Origin: Kosakonia sacchari
GTDB taxonomy: Bacteria > Pseudomonadota > Gammaproteobacteria > Enterobacterales > Enterobacteriaceae
Assembly (NCBI GenBank): GCA_900109485.1
Contig: FOAY01000001.1
Location: 43,439 to 107,438, forward strand
Direction: 5' to 3'
DNA length: 64,000 nt
The position numbers and the translations under genes are program-made. This document shows, piece by piece, positions 51,564-60,139 of this stretch (within the stretch, counting starts at the first letter, position 1; each line of letters starts with the position of its first letter). The notes below the pieces were generated by a model, which saw only the letters and a list, made by a program, of their open reading frames with translations, ran no database searches and was not told the origin of the DNA.

Positions 51564-51593
51564 AAAGGTCAACCTTAGCCGGAGAACTCGCGA

Positions 51594-51761
51594 ATGAAGA
51601 AAATATTGCAACAGTGGCTTGAGCGCCTTGCTCCTGTGCTGCCAGTGCACGTGGAGGAGGGGGAATATGATTCTGGTCGCCATGTGGCGCTGATGATCCC
51701 ATTCGGTCTGCTCTATGGCCTTGATTATCATCCTTCTGTATGGATTTACGATGAAAAATGA
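51594..51761 (+). CDS. Candidate 55-codon small protein
   Basis: A 55-codon frame starting 31 bp after the previous small frame. It opens MKKILQQWLERLAPVLPV and ends DYHPSVWIYDEK. GGAG lies 9 bases upstream of the ATG. It overlaps a second small frame in another register (51715-51819) that encodes a hydrophobic peptide. An intrinsic terminator follows at 51821, so the interval looks like an independent short transcript. Unrecognised. Confidence 0.3.
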   Translation: MKKILQQWLERLAPVLPVHVEEGEYDSGRHVALMIPFGLLYGLDYHPSVWIYDEK

Positions 51762-51819
51762 GCGCTTCCATCTGGTGATGCGCTACAGCTACTGGAATGA
51801 ACTGTGCGTACCGGATTAG
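51715..51819 (+). CDS. Candidate 34-codon hydrophobic peptide, overlapping frame
   Basis: Peptide MALIIILLYGFTMKNERF... of 34 residues: a short N-terminal hydrophobic stretch and a charged C-terminal part with Trp/Tyr/Cys. It overlaps the end of the 55-codon frame in a different register and stops 2 bp before a strong terminator. The layout resembles overlapping small-ORF/toxin-type loci such as mok-hok, but no family match is claimed. Confidence 0.3.
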   Translation: MALIIILLYGFTMKNERFHLVMRYSYWNELCVPD

Positions 51820-51820
51820 A

Positions 51821-51847
51821 ACCCGCCTGAAAACCGGCGGGTTTTTT
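51821..51847 (+). terminator. Intrinsic terminator after the small-ORF interval
   Basis: ACCCGCC (51821-51827) and GGCGGGT (51836-51842) form a 7-bp stem followed by TTTTT. Confidence 0.8.
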
Positions 51848-51874
51848 ATTTTCTCACCCCACCAAAATCCATTT

Positions 51875-51889
51875 TGAAATTGCGTTTCA
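51875..51889. promoter_or_regulatory. Probable KdgR box upstream of the GPH transporter
   Basis: TGAAATTGCGTTTCA matches the core of the KdgR operator (TGAAAYRNYRTTTCA) except at one position, and 14 of the 19 consensus positions over the full site. It lies about 280 bp before the transporter ATG. KdgR represses pectin and uronate catabolism genes. Confidence 0.5.
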
Positions 51890-52083
51890 CCTCTCATTTC
51901 TGCCTTTTTAGGAGATTTTTTTCTACACCCTTAGCCTTCGGTCACAATTCAAACACCTTATCTTGTATGGTAGTAGACACAAAAACCGTAAGGGCGATAC
52001 CGTGAAAGCCGTGATGTATTTGTCTTAACGATCCCGGCTTCAGGCTGGACATGGTTGAATGAAGATTCGCTTACGGAGTTTTG

Positions 52084-52170
52084 ATGTCCATGAAAAATAA
52101 ACAACAAACTCATTGGGTTAACGGTTTCCCGCTGGCGGGTAAGCTGCATAAACGCGGAGAGACGCTATGA
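52084..52170 (+). CDS. 28-codon leader-type ORF coupled to the transporter
   Basis: A 28-codon frame (MSMKNKQQTHWVNGF ... KRGETL) with GGAG five bases upstream. Its TGA overlaps the transporter ATG (ATGA, 52167-52170). The arrangement is that of translational coupling: ribosomes finishing here would reinitiate on the transporter. It may be a leader peptide or the tail of a lost gene. Confidence 0.4.
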   Translation: MSMKNKQQTHWVNGFPLAGKLHKRGETL

Positions 52171-53720
52171 TCCGCAAAAACCGGAAAGTCACCATTCCCG
52201 TCAGTATCGGCTACGGCATGACGGATATTATGGGCGGCGGCGCATTTACCGTTATTGGTGCATGGTTACTCTTTTTCTATACCACCTTCGTGGGCTTATC
52301 GCCGATTGAAGCGGCGTCGATCGTGGCGATTGCCCGTATTGTTGATGCTATCGTCAGCTTATTTATGGGGCGCTTTACCGACCACTTTTACAAAAACTAT
52401 TTCGGCAAGAAATTTGGACGCCGCCGGTTTTTCCTGTTAATCGGCGCGCCATTAATGCTGGTTTATATTCTGTTGTGGCTCGACGGGATGAATTTTCTCT
52501 TTTATCTCGCCGTGTATCTGGCATTTGAAGTTATCGCGGCAATGGTGCTTATTCCCTGGGAAACGCTGCCTTCGGAAATGACCAAAGACTTTAATGAGCG
52601 CACTAAACTTTCTACCTGTCGTATGTTTCTTTCTGCTGCCGGTACATTCCTCGCTACGTTTATTCCCGGCTTGTTGATTGGCTGGCTGGGGGAGAAAAAC
52701 GCCGATGCCTATCTGATTAACGGTATCGTTTTTGCCGTTCTGTTTATGCTCTGCGTGTTTATTTCCTGGCGAGTCACCTGGGAACGTGAATTAACGCCGG
52801 AAATGCTGGCGGAGATGGAAAAAGGCTACCAGCCGACCAGCGCGAGCCAGAAATTACAGGCGCTTTTCACCCTGTTTAAAGATTACGCTTCAACGCTCAA
52901 AGTGCGGGCTTTTCGTAAGCATCTGGCGATCTATCTGTTCTCATTCACAGCAAAAGATGTCTATAACACGGTGTTTGTTTTCTTCTGCGTCTACTGCCTG
53001 CACGTCTCCTCTTCACTGGCGGGAACCCTGCTGTCGATGAGTATCGTTGGGCTGCCGGTAACGCTGGCGGCGGGTGTGGCGATGATCAAATATGGCCCAT
53101 CGCGGCTTTATGTTTTCGCCTACAGCGTGATGATCCTGTGCCTGGGCGGTTTCTTCCTGGTGTACCAGTTCCCGACGGAGAACAAAGTGGTATTGCTGGT
53201 GATTCTTGCCGGGGTGTATCAGGTTGGCCGCTGTGTGCTGGAGTTCACGCCGTGGAACGTTTTCCCATTCATTCCGGATATTGACGAAATGATTTCCGGC
53301 CAGCGCCGGGAAGGGCTGTTTGCCGCCGTCATGACCTTCTCACGCAAAACCACCGTTGCGATTGCCACCTTTATTGTCGGTCTGTTGCTGCAAAGCGGCG
53401 GCTTCGTTAAAGGCAGCCAGGTACAGCCGCAGGAAGCGGTGACCACCATTGTGATGTTGCTGTTTGTCGGCACTGTTGGGTTATTGCTGGTGGCATTGTG
53501 GCAGGCGCTGACATTCCATTTGAATAAGCGCACGCATAAGATTTTCGTTGATGAACTTGATCGTCTGAAAGCGAACGGTCTGAAACAGAATGTTGCGCCG
53601 CAAGCGCGGGCGGTGGTGGAAGATCTGACCGGTTATGCCTATGAAAAACTGTGGTGTAAAGATTCTGCGGGCCAGTCTGAACCGGTCACGCTAAATAACG
53701 CGGTGGCGCTGCGGAAATAA
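52167..53720 (+). CDS. GPH-family sugar:cation symporter (TogT-like)
   Basis: Twelve-helix GPH/MFS transporter (517 aa). Family landmarks are IGYGMTDIMGGGAFTVIGAWLLFFYT (helix 1), ARIVDAIVSLFMGRFTDHF (the conserved Asp/Asn-type loop), WETLPSEMTKDFNERTKLST and GQRREGLFAAVMTFSRKTT. It resembles oligogalacturonide or rhamnogalacturonide transporters such as TogT/RhiT. The KdgR-type box upstream and the pectinesterase 7 kb away support uptake of pectin-derived oligosaccharides. The substrate remains an inference. Confidence 0.82.
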   Translation: MIRKNRKVTIPVSIGYGMTDIMGGGAFTVIGAWLLFFYTTFVGLSPIEAASIVAIARIVDAIVSLFMGRFTDHFYKNYFGKKFGRRRFFLLIGAPLMLVYILLWLDGMNFLFYLAVYLAFEVIAAMVLIPWETLPSEMTKDFNERTKLSTCRMFLSAAGTFLATFIPGLLIGWLGEKNADAYLINGIVFAVLFMLCVFISWRVTWERELTPEMLAEMEKGYQPTSASQKLQALFTLFKDYASTLKVRAFRKHLAIYLFSFTAKDVYNTVFVFFCVYCLHVSSSLAGTLLSMSIVGLPVTLAAGVAMIKYGPSRLYVFAYSVMILCLGGFFLVYQFPTENKVVLLVILAGVYQVGRCVLEFTPWNVFPFIPDIDEMISGQRREGLFAAVMTFSRKTTVAIATFIVGLLLQSGGFVKGSQVQPQEAVTTIVMLLFVGTVGLLLVALWQALTFHLNKRTHKIFVDELDRLKANGLKQNVAPQARAVVEDLTGYAYEKLWCKDSAGQSEPVTLNNAVALRK

Positions 53721-53737
53721 CTGATGTAAGTAAAGTT

Positions 53738-53776
53738 CCGCCCGGAAAATAACAGGATGAAAAGTCTTCCGGGCGG
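53738..53776 (+). terminator. Long hairpin after the transporter gene
   Basis: CCGCCCGGAA (53738-53747) and TTCCGGGCGG (53767-53776) form a perfect 10-bp stem with a 19-nt loop and no T-run. It probably marks the transporter mRNA 3' end. Confidence 0.4.
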
Positions 53777-53861
53777 CGGTAAATATCGTCAGCGTCGCCT
53801 TGTGGAAAATGTAACAATATGGTCATGCGTAGAAAAATACACTTACACTCTTTCGACGCTT

Positions 53862-54020
53862 TTGTCATATAGCTGCGATTTTTTCACTATTTAATAATCC
53901 CCGGCTACTGCAACTTCGCTCAATCTATGATTGCCGGGTTGCACATTTTAACCCTTAGGTTAATTTCATTTTTATTTCGCTTTTCATTCACTCCTCCGGG
54001 TTACTGCCCGGAGTTTTTTT
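53862..54020 (+). ncRNA. Candidate small RNA or orphan transcript with terminator, upstream of pstS
   Basis: A Pho-box-like TTGTCATATAGCTGCGAT (53862-53879) is followed about 10 bp later by a -10-like TATTTAAT. About 120 bp further on, a strong terminator occurs: CTCCGGG (53994-54000), TTACTG loop, CCCGGAG (54007-54013) and seven T residues. No convincing gene lies between. The adjacent transporter has its own hairpin at 53738, so this terminator probably serves a separate short transcript. Confidence 0.35.
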
Positions 54021-54050
54021 ATGCTGGTTGATGCCGCTCTATTTTTTGTC

Positions 54051-54069
54051 ATGACACAAAATTGTCATA
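54051..54069. promoter_or_regulatory. Pho box in front of pstS
   Basis: ATGACACAAAATTGTCATA aligns with the PhoB-binding consensus of two 7-bp CTGTCAT repeats separated by 4 bp; the second repeat is nearly perfect. It lies 74-92 bp before the pstS ATG. Confidence 0.6.
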
Positions 54070-54142
54070 TAAGCGCTCTATCCTTCCCTCCGTCCGCAAA
54101 ATTATTCAAAAATCTATCAACTTTTTCGTTTTTGGAGAGATT

Positions 54143-55180
54143 ATGGCAACGTTTAATGCATCTGTTCGCCTGATGGCCGCAGCACTTGCGCTTTCTACGA
54201 CTACCGTTTTCGCAGCAACCAATGTGACTGGCGCAGGCGGTACTTTCCCCGCTCCGGTATACGCAAAGTGGGCCGCTGAATATCAGAAACAAGTGGGTTC
54301 TCAGGTCAACTACCAGGGGATTGGTTCTTCTGGCGGTATCAAACAGATCATTGCAAAAACCGTTGATTTCGGCGCATCCGACGCCCCGATGAGCGATGAC
54401 GATCTGGCAAAAAACGGCCTGTTCCAGTTCCCGACGGTGATCGGCGGTGTGGTGCTGGCGGTGAACATCCCGGGTGTGAAATCCGGCGAGCTGACTCTGG
54501 ATGGTAAAACGCTGGGTGATATCTACCTGGGTACCATCAAAAAATGGAACGATCCGGAAATCACTAAGCTGAACCCAAAAGTAAAACTGCCGGACACCAA
54601 TATCAACGTTGTGCGTCGTGCAGATGGCTCCGGCACGTCATTCGTCTTCACCAGCTACCTGTCTAAAGTGAACGCAGACTGGGCAAGCAAAATTGGTAAA
54701 GGTTCAACCGTTAACTGGCCGGTCGGTCTTGGCGGTAAAGGCAACGACGGCGTAGCCGCTTTTGTACAGCGCCTGCCTGGTTCTATTGGTTACGTGGAAT
54801 ACGCCTATGCCAAACAGAACAACCTGACCTGGACCAAACTGTTTGATGCCGACGGCAAAGTGGTTGAACCGTCGCAGCAGAGCTTCAGCAACAGCGCCAA
54901 AGGGGCTGACTGGAGTAAATCTTTCGCCCAGGATCTGACCTTCCAGAAAGGCAAAGACGCGTGGCCGATCTCCTCCACGACCTTTATCCTGGTCTACAAA
55001 AAACAGGATGACGCAGCGAAAGGCGCAGAAGTGCTGAAATTCTTCGACTGGTCTTACAAAAACGGTAGCGCGATTGCGAGCAGCCTCGATTATGCGCCGC
55101 TGCCGGATTCTGTAACCAGCCAGGTTCGTGCCGCCTGGAAAGCGAATGTCAAGGACGCTTCCGGCAAAGCGCTGTTCTGA
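54143..55180 (+). CDS. pstS: Phosphate-binding periplasmic protein PstS (stand-alone copy)
   Basis: High-affinity phosphate-binding protein (345 aa). A Sec signal peptide occupies residues 1-24 (cleavage VFA). The mature start [44 protein letters not shown] and [16 protein letters not shown] are phosphate-binding signatures. ATG 54143 follows TTTGGAGAG; an open frame to 54062 is ignored. No pstC, pstA, pstB or phoU follows within the window; instead a terminator and an unrelated gene come next. It is either an extra pstS or one separated from its operon. Confidence 0.95.
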   Translation: MATFNASVRLMAAALALSTTTVFAATNVTGAGGTFPAPVYAKWAAEYQKQVGSQVNYQGIGSSGGIKQIIAKTVDFGASDAPMSDDDLAKNGLFQFPTVIGGVVLAVNIPGVKSGELTLDGKTLGDIYLGTIKKWNDPEITKLNPKVKLPDTNINVVRRADGSGTSFVFTSYLSKVNADWASKIGKGSTVNWPVGLGGKGNDGVAAFVQRLPGSIGYVEYAYAKQNNLTWTKLFDADGKVVEPSQQSFSNSAKGADWSKSFAQDLTFQKGKDAWPISSTTFILVYKKQDDAAKGAEVLKFFDWSYKNGSAIASSLDYAPLPDSVTSQVRAAWKANVKDASGKALF

Positions 55181-55196
55181 TTTTCTCTCACCATGC

Positions 55197-55231
55197 AAAA
55201 AAGCCCGATACTTGCGTACCGGGCTTTTTTT
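55197..55231. terminator. Terminator between pstS and the secreted-protein gene
   Basis: AAAAAAGCCCG and CGGGCTTTTTTT flank a 12-nt loop, giving T-runs on both strands for the convergent genes. Confidence 0.85.
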
Positions 55232-55248
55232 ATTGCCAACGCGCGCTA

Positions 55249-57270
55249 TTAACGGGCGCTTTCAAGCTTCCAGAGTGCCGGAGCGCTGACCGGATCCCAG
55301 CCGACAATAGCGCTGTGCGCTTGCAGGCAGGAATAGGTTTTGCCGTTGAACGACACGCGATCGCCAGCTTTATATACGGTGCCTTCTGCCCACGGCGTAA
55401 CATCACCCGGCGCTGGCGTTTCTTCCGCATCATCCGCTAACGTTTTCACATTCAGCGAAGCGCTGAGCTCTGACACTAAACCGTTGCTGAGCTCTGCCGC
55501 GACCTGGTAAACGTACGCAGTGCCTGGCTTCAGATTGCTGTCGGTAAACGACTCTGACTGCGGGCTTTCGAGCAGTTCACCATTACGGTATACCTGATAG
55601 CGAGCGACATCACCGGCCACTTTTTTCCAGCTTAAAGTGACAGTGGTGGTGGTGATATTGCTGGCCTGAACGTTCTGCGGAACGCCCGGTTTTTCGGACG
55701 GGGTTTCATCCCCTTCCTGGCTGATCGAACACTGGCCATTCTCTTGCTGAATGAAAATATGCACCGGTGCCGCACCGTCCAGGCTGCTGAGCTGATCCTG
55801 GATCAGTGTCGCACAATCCATACCTGCACCATTTTCAAATGCGGCCTGCTGCACCTGGCTACCCGGCATCAGCGCGATTTTAGCGTTCGGCTCCAGCCAG
55901 TCGTGCGAGACAATCGTGCCCACATTATCCGCCACGGAGAGGAACAGACGTTGGTCGTCACTGTTAGTGAGTGTGGAAACCAGCGACTCGTCAATGGCGC
56001 TCTTCTCGGCAAACTGGGTGACCGGCAGTTCCACCATCAGCGCTTCCAGAACTTTGGCAAAATCGTGAGACCAGGAAATCTCGCCGTTTTTCGCCAGTTC
56101 ATCGAAGCGGGCCATCGCGGCAGGCTTGGCTTTCGCCATCTCTGCATTGCTGTAGAAACCATAGCGTGCCAGCAGATCAACGTAGTTGCTGACATCAAGG
56201 CGCGTCAGTTGCGTTTCATAGCGGGTTTCTTCTTTCAGGCTTGCTTCGTTAAGCATTTGAGTGACATACGGGATCTGGCGAATATAGCGAGTGCCGAAAT
56301 CATTCAACTGAACGAAACAGGCCGGATCGCTCTCCAGATGATCTGTCAGCGCCATACAATGCTGGAAACTTTGCTCGCTTTTCAGCAGCAGTTCTTTCAC
56401 GGAGTACGGGCCACGGTTGTACATGTAGCTCATTACCATCGCTAATGTATCTTTATCCTTACTGCCCTGAATAAAGTCCTGAATACGCACTGTCGTATCG
56501 GTCTTATTTTTATCCCACGGCAGAGAACCGGTGTTAATCCCAATCACTGAACCGTTATAAAAGCCGCTGGTTACGGCTGAACCAATAATATTGCGTGCCG
56601 GGCCGGAGAAGGAGTCGAGGATTTTTTTCGGCTGCATCATGCCAAAAATACGCGGGAAACCGCCGCCGCCCGTTCCCTGCAATTCACTCCAGGCGCTGCC
56701 CGGATATTCAATTTGCAGCACGCCGTCATCCCCTTCTTCCGATGGCGCCGGAAGATCGCGGCCTAATGAGCTTTCCTGAAGCCCTTTAGAGACAAAGTAG
56801 TTCGGCCCCATATTACGCGCGAAATAGTTACCAAAGCTCTCACCCACGCCGAAAGGACGCTGCAAATCAAAGGTACCGTTCTCTTTGTCCAGCCCGAACT
56901 GCATCTGGATCATGGTGCTGACATAGGCCTGCGCGAAAGCCATCGCCCACAGTTTATGTTCAACCATGGTGGCATCGGAGCTATCACCCAGCAGATCCAG
57001 TTTCACCACGCCGGAGCGATCTTTTTTCCAGTCAAGGTCATGGTGTTCGCAGTTATCCAGATCGATTTCATAACGGCCTTCACTGTCTTGCTTAATATTG
57101 CAGTGATACGGCAGCGACAATTTATCCGCCAGATGCAGGTCATAATCAATCTGGCCTGAGGAATCTTTGGGTAATAACTGACGATACATATCAAGAGAGA
57201 TATTTTCGGTAGCCAATGCATTATTGGCACTGAAAAGCGCCACGGCCAGCGCGATAATTTTAATTTTCAT
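55249..57270 (-). CDS. Secreted modular protein: lysozyme-like region, FnIII, CBM5/12
   Basis: Large exported protein (673 aa) with a Sec signal peptide (residues 1-20, ending NALA). The long N-terminal region (about 25-500) is not a family I can name. It does contain spaced elements like lytic transglycosylases/lysozymes: GLQESSLG with Glu166, DGVLQIEYPGSAW, and SYMYNRGPYSVKELL near 290. A fibronectin type III domain follows (about 535-620, PQNVQASNITTTTVTLSWK). A CBM5/12 chitin-binding module ends the protein (about 630-673: WAEGTVYKAGDRVSFNGKTYSC, WDPVSAPALWK). This architecture suggests a secreted polysaccharide hydrolase acting on chitin or peptidoglycan. Monocistronic, convergent with pstS. 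Confidence 0.7.
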   Translation of the reverse strand: MKIKIIALAVALFSANNALATENISLDMYRQLLPKDSSGQIDYDLHLADKLSLPYHCNIKQDSEGRYEIDLDNCEHHDLDWKKDRSGVVKLDLLGDSSDATMVEHKLWAMAFAQAYVSTMIQMQFGLDKENGTFDLQRPFGVGESFGNYFARNMGPNYFVSKGLQESSLGRDLPAPSEEGDDGVLQIEYPGSAWSELQGTGGGGFPRIFGMMQPKKILDSFSGPARNIIGSAVTSGFYNGSVIGINTGSLPWDKNKTDTTVRIQDFIQGSKDKDTLAMVMSYMYNRGPYSVKELLLKSEQSFQHCMALTDHLESDPACFVQLNDFGTRYIRQIPYVTQMLNEASLKEETRYETQLTRLDVSNYVDLLARYGFYSNAEMAKAKPAAMARFDELAKNGEISWSHDFAKVLEALMVELPVTQFAEKSAIDESLVSTLTNSDDQRLFLSVADNVGTIVSHDWLEPNAKIALMPGSQVQQAAFENGAGMDCATLIQDQLSSLDGAAPVHIFIQQENGQCSISQEGDETPSEKPGVPQNVQASNITTTTVTLSWKKVAGDVARYQVYRNGELLESPQSESFTDSNLKPGTAYVYQVAAELSNGLVSELSASLNVKTLADDAEETPAPGDVTPWAEGTVYKAGDRVSFNGKTYSCLQAHSAIVGWDPVSAPALWKLESAR

Positions 57271-57523
57271 GGAAAACCCTTTCCTTGCGTTAAATAATGG
57301 TGGGAGTTTACTGGCAAGGAAAACGAGAAAATATGAGTAGAGGGCGCAACGAATATCAGTAATTTCTTCAGAGGATAAGAAATATAATTATCGGCAGGGA
57401 AATATTCTTTTATAGCCAAACGGGTTTAACGATTGTCGGCTGCCGTGGGAAAGGCCGGTTCGCGGCACTACATGAAAAGAAGTCGCGTGCTATGGGGCCA
57501 GGAAATGACCCCGATAAAACAGT

Positions 57524-57634
57524 TTAATCCTTTTTTTGCGCTTTGCTGCCTGAGACAGAATGGCGTCTTTTTTTAACCAAAAAATAAATAATGAACACAA
57601 TTGCTGCACCGGTAATCATTCCCAACGTATGCAT
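57524..57634 (-). CDS. 36-aa single-pass membrane protein
   Basis: Short frame with a very strong ribosome-binding site (AGGAGGGG three to ten bases before the ATG at 57634). The product MHTLGMITGAAIVFIIYFLV continues with a basic tail (KKRRHSVSGSKAQKKD), a typical small inner-membrane protein with cytoplasmic positive end. An open frame extends to 57727 but lacks a better start. Function unknown; it stands alone between the secreted-protein gene and a chemoreceptor. Confidence 0.6.
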   Translation of the reverse strand: MHTLGMITGAAIVFIIYFLVKKRRHSVSGSKAQKKD

Positions 57635-57916
57635 TTCCCCTCCTGATTGGTTAATGTTGCTAATGGTCGAAAGCCATCGCGTTTGTAAACACTGCGGAAG
57701 TAAACGCGCTATTCCGATGTAGCACAAGCTTAATTGCAGCCAGTATTCATTTTTAAGTTTTTTTCTTACCGCAGCCAGCTGCTAATAGCCTGTAAGAGGA
57801 GCGCAACGGCAGACTTAAAAAATTTACAGAAAGAGATTAAACAATCCAGCGGCCTTGCCGATGATGTGTTACCGATAACATGAGGGTTTACGGAACACGC
57901 AGGTAAGGATCTATTA

Positions 57917-59503
57917 ATGAAAAATATTTCTGTCAGGGTGGCGCTGTCAGGTGCAATATCGATATTTGTATTGATTATTGTGGCTATCTCATCTGTAGGT
58001 TTTTTCGCATTTACACGTTCAACAAACACGACTGAATTTATTCACAATTCTGACAGTCGGGTGATCCTGGTTAATGATATCTACAAAGACTCGGCCCGTA
58101 CGCGTGCCGGTTTTGCGCTGGTCTATGCAAGCTTGTTAAAAGAGGGAAAAACTGAAGATTGGGTATTTAAAAATATTCAGACCACTCACGAAAGGATGCT
58201 GGTCAACCTGCGAAAATTTGAAACTCTGCCGGTGATGGATAGCCGGGATGAAGAGATAAAAACCGAGCTGGTTACCTCGGCTGGCGCGCTGAATACACTC
58301 CTTGAAAAAGCTGAGCAACTGCTTAAGGCTGGGGACGTACAAGGTTACTACGACGTTAACGTACAGCAAATTGATAAAGCCGGTGGGCGTTTCTCAGCCG
58401 CGCTCGAAAAATATCAAAAAAACACCAATGAAACTGTTAATAATTTGATGGATGAGCAACAAAGACAATACCAGCAGTTATTATGGGTGATGTTTGTGGG
58501 ATTGTTGCTTGCTCTTTTAATTAGTGTTGCTGTTTTGTATGTTCTTCGTAATGTGATATTACGGCCGCTAAACTATGCTATTGAACATCTTGATACCGTT
58601 GCCAAAGGTGATTTAACAATAAATATTCAGGTGGCCGGTAATAATGAAATCGGCAAACTTCTCAACGCTATTCGTGGTATGCAGGAGAGCCTGCGCAATT
58701 TAGTGGCGCAGGTTCGAAACGGGGTGGATGAAATACATGTGGGTTCCCGGGAGATTGCCGCAGGGAATTTAGATCTTTCATCCCGCACGGAAGAACAGGC
58801 ATCCTCGCTTGAAGAAACAGCGGCATCAATGGAACAGCTTGCCTCCATCGTGAAGCAGAATGCTGACAACGCGTACCAGGCGAATTTGCTGGCTCTTAAA
58901 GCGTCAGAAATTGCCGAATCGGGCGGAAAAGCGGTATCGGAAGTGGTGCAGACCATGGACGAAATTGCGACAAGCTCCAGCAAAATTGCTGACATTGTCT
59001 CCATGATTGACAGCATCTCTTTCCAGACCAACATTCTGGCACTCAATGCCGCCGTTGAAGCCGCCAGAGCCGGTGAGCAAGGGAAAGGTTTTGCGGTCGT
59101 TGCCAGTGAAGTGCGTACGCTGGCTCAGCGTTCCGCTTCAGCGGCTAAAGAGATTAAAGACTTGATCCAGAACTCAACGGACAGGGTCAACGCGGGGACT
59201 GAGCAGGTCGGGCGGGCGGGGGCTGCCATGCGTGAGATTGTGACGTCCGTTAAACATGTTACTGATACCGTTGCGGAAATATCACATGCTTCGCGCGAAC
59301 AGGCCACCGGGATCGATCAGGTTAATCTTGCCGTTTCGCAGATGGATGGTGTCACTCAGCAGAACGCCTCGCTGGTTGAACAAGCCGCAGCCGCAGCCAA
59401 TTCACTGGAGCTGCAAGCCAGCGCGCTGGCGCAGGCGATATCCACTTTCCGTGTGAATAATGAAGCGGCCAGGCGTTCCAGCGACCGATTAACTGTGGCT
59501 TAA
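57917..59503 (+). CDS. Methyl-accepting chemotaxis protein (second, accessory)
   Basis: Chemoreceptor of 528 aa. TM1 is near 11-31, a periplasmic four-helix-type sensor covers about 35-188, TM2 about 190-212, then HAMP and the signalling hairpin with tip [20 protein letters not shown]. Methylation-helix regions are normal. The C-terminus ends SSDRLTVA, with no NWETF-type CheR tether. AAGGAT lies upstream of the ATG. It is not the same receptor as that at 27947. It borders the type III island, so it may belong to the accessory segment. Ligand unknown. Confidence 0.92.
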   Translation: MKNISVRVALSGAISIFVLIIVAISSVGFFAFTRSTNTTEFIHNSDSRVILVNDIYKDSARTRAGFALVYASLLKEGKTEDWVFKNIQTTHERMLVNLRKFETLPVMDSRDEEIKTELVTSAGALNTLLEKAEQLLKAGDVQGYYDVNVQQIDKAGGRFSAALEKYQKNTNETVNNLMDEQQRQYQQLLWVMFVGLLLALLISVAVLYVLRNVILRPLNYAIEHLDTVAKGDLTINIQVAGNNEIGKLLNAIRGMQESLRNLVAQVRNGVDEIHVGSREIAAGNLDLSSRTEEQASSLEETAASMEQLASIVKQNADNAYQANLLALKASEIAESGGKAVSEVVQTMDEIATSSSKIADIVSMIDSISFQTNILALNAAVEAARAGEQGKGFAVVASEVRTLAQRSASAAKEIKDLIQNSTDRVNAGTEQVGRAGAAMREIVTSVKHVTDTVAEISHASREQATGIDQVNLAVSQMDGVTQQNASLVEQAAAAANSLELQASALAQAISTFRVNNEAARRSSDRLTVA

Positions 59504-59651
59504 ACTCCCTCATAACATTCCCGTTTCTCTGTTATCTGTTCCGGCATGGGTTGCATGTGGTTAACCCGTGCCGCAGGGGAATATCGCGGTGTAGCAAAAA
59601 AAGCGTTAATAATGAGGAAACGTGTCCTGGCGCATGACGTTATACCGAACA

Positions 59652-60139
59652 TCAGACCCGCGAGCGCCGCGCGCTGTAACTGACTGTGATACTAAAACCG
59701 GGTTTGCCATTATCAAGTTTTTTATATCCCAGGCAGGCGACATTCATCAAATAATTATCACCCTACACATCCTGGTAAGTCAGTAGCGCGTTTGCAATAT
59801 CAACTTCCGAAAAACTAACGAGATGCTCGAGAGCTTTTTGCTGTATTTGCTGATATTTTTCGGAGGTGCTATTTAGCTGCTTAGTGGCTATCTCATACAT
59901 ATCCTTGCTGCGCTGGGTATTTGGCATAGACGGTGGATCATGTCGATGTTCAGACAGGTTATGGGTATTAACAGGCGGGTTGTATTTGAAAGCAAATATC
60001 CACCTTTAAAGAAGGGGGTTATGCCTCCAGATCGGGCTCACTGAAGCCTCTCTGCGCAATTCCTGTGTCTGCATTCCCTTTCTCAGATAAAAATACAAAA
60101 ATGCCTGGAACTAATATGACGAGACTTACACTCAGTTAG
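59652..60139 (-). pseudogene. Decayed island gene(s) with an in-frame amber stop
   Basis: On the minus strand, 59927-59766 encodes MPNTQRSKDMYEIATKQL ... ALLTYQDV, interrupted by TAG at 59763-59765. The same frame then stays open for 36 more codons (GDNYLMNVACLGYKKLDNGK ... SARRSRV) to a TGA at 59652. Upstream in the same frame about 24 codons lack a normal start (FAFKYNPPVNTHNLSEH). In a shifted frame at about 60139-60019 another coding-like piece, IFVFLSEKGNADTGIAQRG then FSEPDLEA, ends at a TAA. This reads as one or two decayed genes, or a gene relying on amber readthrough. Not recognised. No other gene lies in 59504-60454. Confidence 0.5.

Noticed and set aside
51965..51990. Imperfect palindrome TTGT...ACAA before the transporter as a UxuR/ExuR site
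   Set aside because: Only the outer four bases of each arm match; the KdgR-type site at 51875 is far better.
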